Assembly (NCBI GenBank): GCA_035569695.1
Contig: DATMMO010000121.1
Span: 1 to 6,923 of the forward strand
Source: DASXMT01 sp035569695
GTDB taxonomy: Bacteria; Actinomycetota; Acidimicrobiia; Acidimicrobiales; RAAP-2
DNA length: 6,923 nucleotides
Reading direction: 5' to 3'
Each line of letters begins with the position of its first letter. Position 1 is the first letter of the stretch. The position numbers and the translations under genes are program-made. The notes under the pieces are model-generated. The model did no database searches, was not told the origin of the DNA, and saw only the letters and a program-made list of their open reading frames with translations. Below are positions 6,054 through 6,923 of the stretch, piece after piece.

Positions 6054-6923
6054 TCAGCTTGGACCCTTGAGTTGTCCGGATTGGAGGGCCCAGCCAGGGG
6101 GTAACGACGTCGGCGTGCCCTGGATGGCCGACGATGTCACGCCGGTCAATGTGGTGGCACCGAGCGCCGCCCCATCCAGAAAGGTCCCGTCAAGCACAGC
6201 GCTGGAAAGGTTGGCCCCGGACAGGTCCACTCCGGTGAGGTCGGATCCCGAGAGGTTGACGCCGACGAGATTGGCCCCGGTCAGATCCACACCGGCAAAG
6301 CTGAGGCCGTGGAGGTCGTCCCACGCCAGCTGAGCGGTGGGTCCGACCAGGTGGCCGCCGCGGAGGGCGAAGCCACTGGGCAGGCTGGGCGTGCCGGTGA
6401 GTCCGGACGAGTTCACGCCGGTCAAGGTGGCCTGGGAGAGATCGGCGGTCGCCAGGTTGTCGTTGTTCAGGGCTGCTCCGGTGAGGTTGGCCCCGGTCAG
6501 GTCCACTCCGGTGAGGTTGAGGCCGGCGATGCTGGCCCAGGCCAGATTCATGCCGGGGCCGATCAGGAAGCCACCGCCGCACACCCAACCGGCACCGAGG
6601 GTCGGACATCCCTGGATTCCCTGGGCCACAGCCCCGGTCAACGTGGCGCCGACGAGGTCGGCCCCAGTCAGGGTGGCGCCCTGGAGCCCGACGGCAGTGA
6701 GGTTGGCCCCCGACAGGTCCACGCCGGTGAGGTCGGACCCCGAGAGGTTGACGCCGACGAGATCGGCGCCGGTGAGATCCACACCGGTGAAGCTCAGGCC
6801 GTGGAGGTCGTCCCACGCCAGCTGGGCGGTGGGTCCGACCAGGTGGCCGCCGCGGAGGGCGAAGCCACTGGGCAGGCTGGGCGTGCCGGTGAGTCCGGAC
6901 GAGTTCACGCCGGTCAAGGTGGC
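6054..6923 (-). CDS. Modular pentapeptide-repeat protein, N-terminus beyond window edge
   Basis: The visible 289 residues enter from the right edge and end at the TGA 6056-6054. Runs of A(D/N)LxG pentapeptides, such as GVDLTGADLVGVNLSGSDL (48-66), predict a right-handed quadrilateral beta-helix. These runs are interrupted by a recurring linker of about 30 residues, GTPSLPSGFALRGGHLVGP then (A/M)xLAW, at residues 13, 105 and 177, and a last incomplete one at 269 that ends the protein at QLKGPS. Linker spacings are 92, 72 and 92 residues. The second linker differs most and carries two cysteines (106 and 115), which could pair if the protein is exported. The true start, and any signal peptide, lie outside the window. 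By family analogy it may be a structural or surface protein; gyrase-protecting pentapeptide proteins (Qnr/MfpA) lack such linkers. No enzymatic motif is seen and function is unknown. Confidence 0.92.
   Translation of the reverse strand, partial: ATLTGVNSSGLTGTPSLPSGFALRGGHLVGPTAQLAWDDLHGLSFTGVDLTGADLVGVNLSGSDLTGVDLSGANLTAVGLQGATLTGADLVGATLTGAVAQGIQGCPTLGAGWVCGGGFLIGPGMNLAWASIAGLNLTGVDLTGANLTGAALNNDNLATADLSQATLTGVNSSGLTGTPSLPSGFALRGGHLVGPTAQLAWDDLHGLSFAGVDLTGANLVGVNLSGSDLTGVDLSGANLSSAVLDGTFLDGAALGATTLTGVTSSAIQGTPTSLPPGWALQSGQLKGPS
6209..6431. repeat. Direct repeat, copy 1, within the pentapeptide-repeat gene
   Basis: This 223-bp stretch matches 6701-6923 at a constant offset of 492 bases (164 codons), with about ten mismatches counted by eye, all toward the left end. 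The last 98 bases (6334-6431) are identical to 6826-6923. It encodes one linker plus the following pentapeptide run. Confidence 0.9.
6701..6923. repeat. Direct repeat, copy 2, within the pentapeptide-repeat gene, running off the window
   Basis: This is the partner of 6209-6431. The match is still perfect at the window edge, so the repeat, and possibly more copies, may continue to the right. The 492-bp period equals one 92-residue plus one 72-residue linker-to-linker module. Confidence 0.9.

Overview
The base composition is strongly GC-rich, with G or C at most third codon positions. The gene content (a FadD19-like sterol acyl-CoA ligase, a mycobacterial-type GH15 hydrolase, a NIPA/DMT-type transporter) points to an actinomycete (Actinomycetota), possibly an environmental lineage such as Acidimicrobiia. 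No rRNA, tRNA, transposase, integrase, CRISPR array or phage gene is visible, so this looks like ordinary chromosome. The order within the phylum is inference.

Layout, left to right. (1) Minus strand, positions 1-1261: the N-terminal 420 residues of a glycoside hydrolase family 15 enzyme (trehalase/glucoamylase-like), cut by the window edge just after its presumed catalytic acid. (2) Minus strand, 1454-2218: a multi-spanning membrane protein whose C-terminus resembles a two-helix ion-channel pore module without the K+ selectivity signature. (3) Plus strand, 2356-2820: a single-domain VOC (glyoxalase/bleomycin-resistance/extradiol dioxygenase) protein. (4) An 18-bp tandem repeat between convergent genes. 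(5) Minus strand, 2912-3880: a DMT-superfamily transporter whose translation-start region is locally repeated about three times. (6) A 300-base divergent spacer with a strong hairpin and a KstR-like palindrome. (7) Plus strand, 4245-5900: a FadD19-type sterol side-chain acyl-CoA ligase. (8) Minus strand, 6054-6923: the C-terminal part of a modular pentapeptide-repeat protein with a 492-bp internal repeat, running off the right edge.

The genes look like independent transcription units: strands alternate (-,-,+,-,+,-), no two genes overlap or lie within a few bases on the same strand, and no shared pathway is evident. The best functional link is regulatory: a near-consensus KstR half-site palindrome 11 bases before the acyl-CoA ligase start, which fits a sterol catabolism gene. 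I do not see a clear new multi-gene system. The most unusual items are the pore-like membrane protein, the repeated start region of the transporter with a possible 8-codon leader, and the two-tier repeat of the pentapeptide protein.
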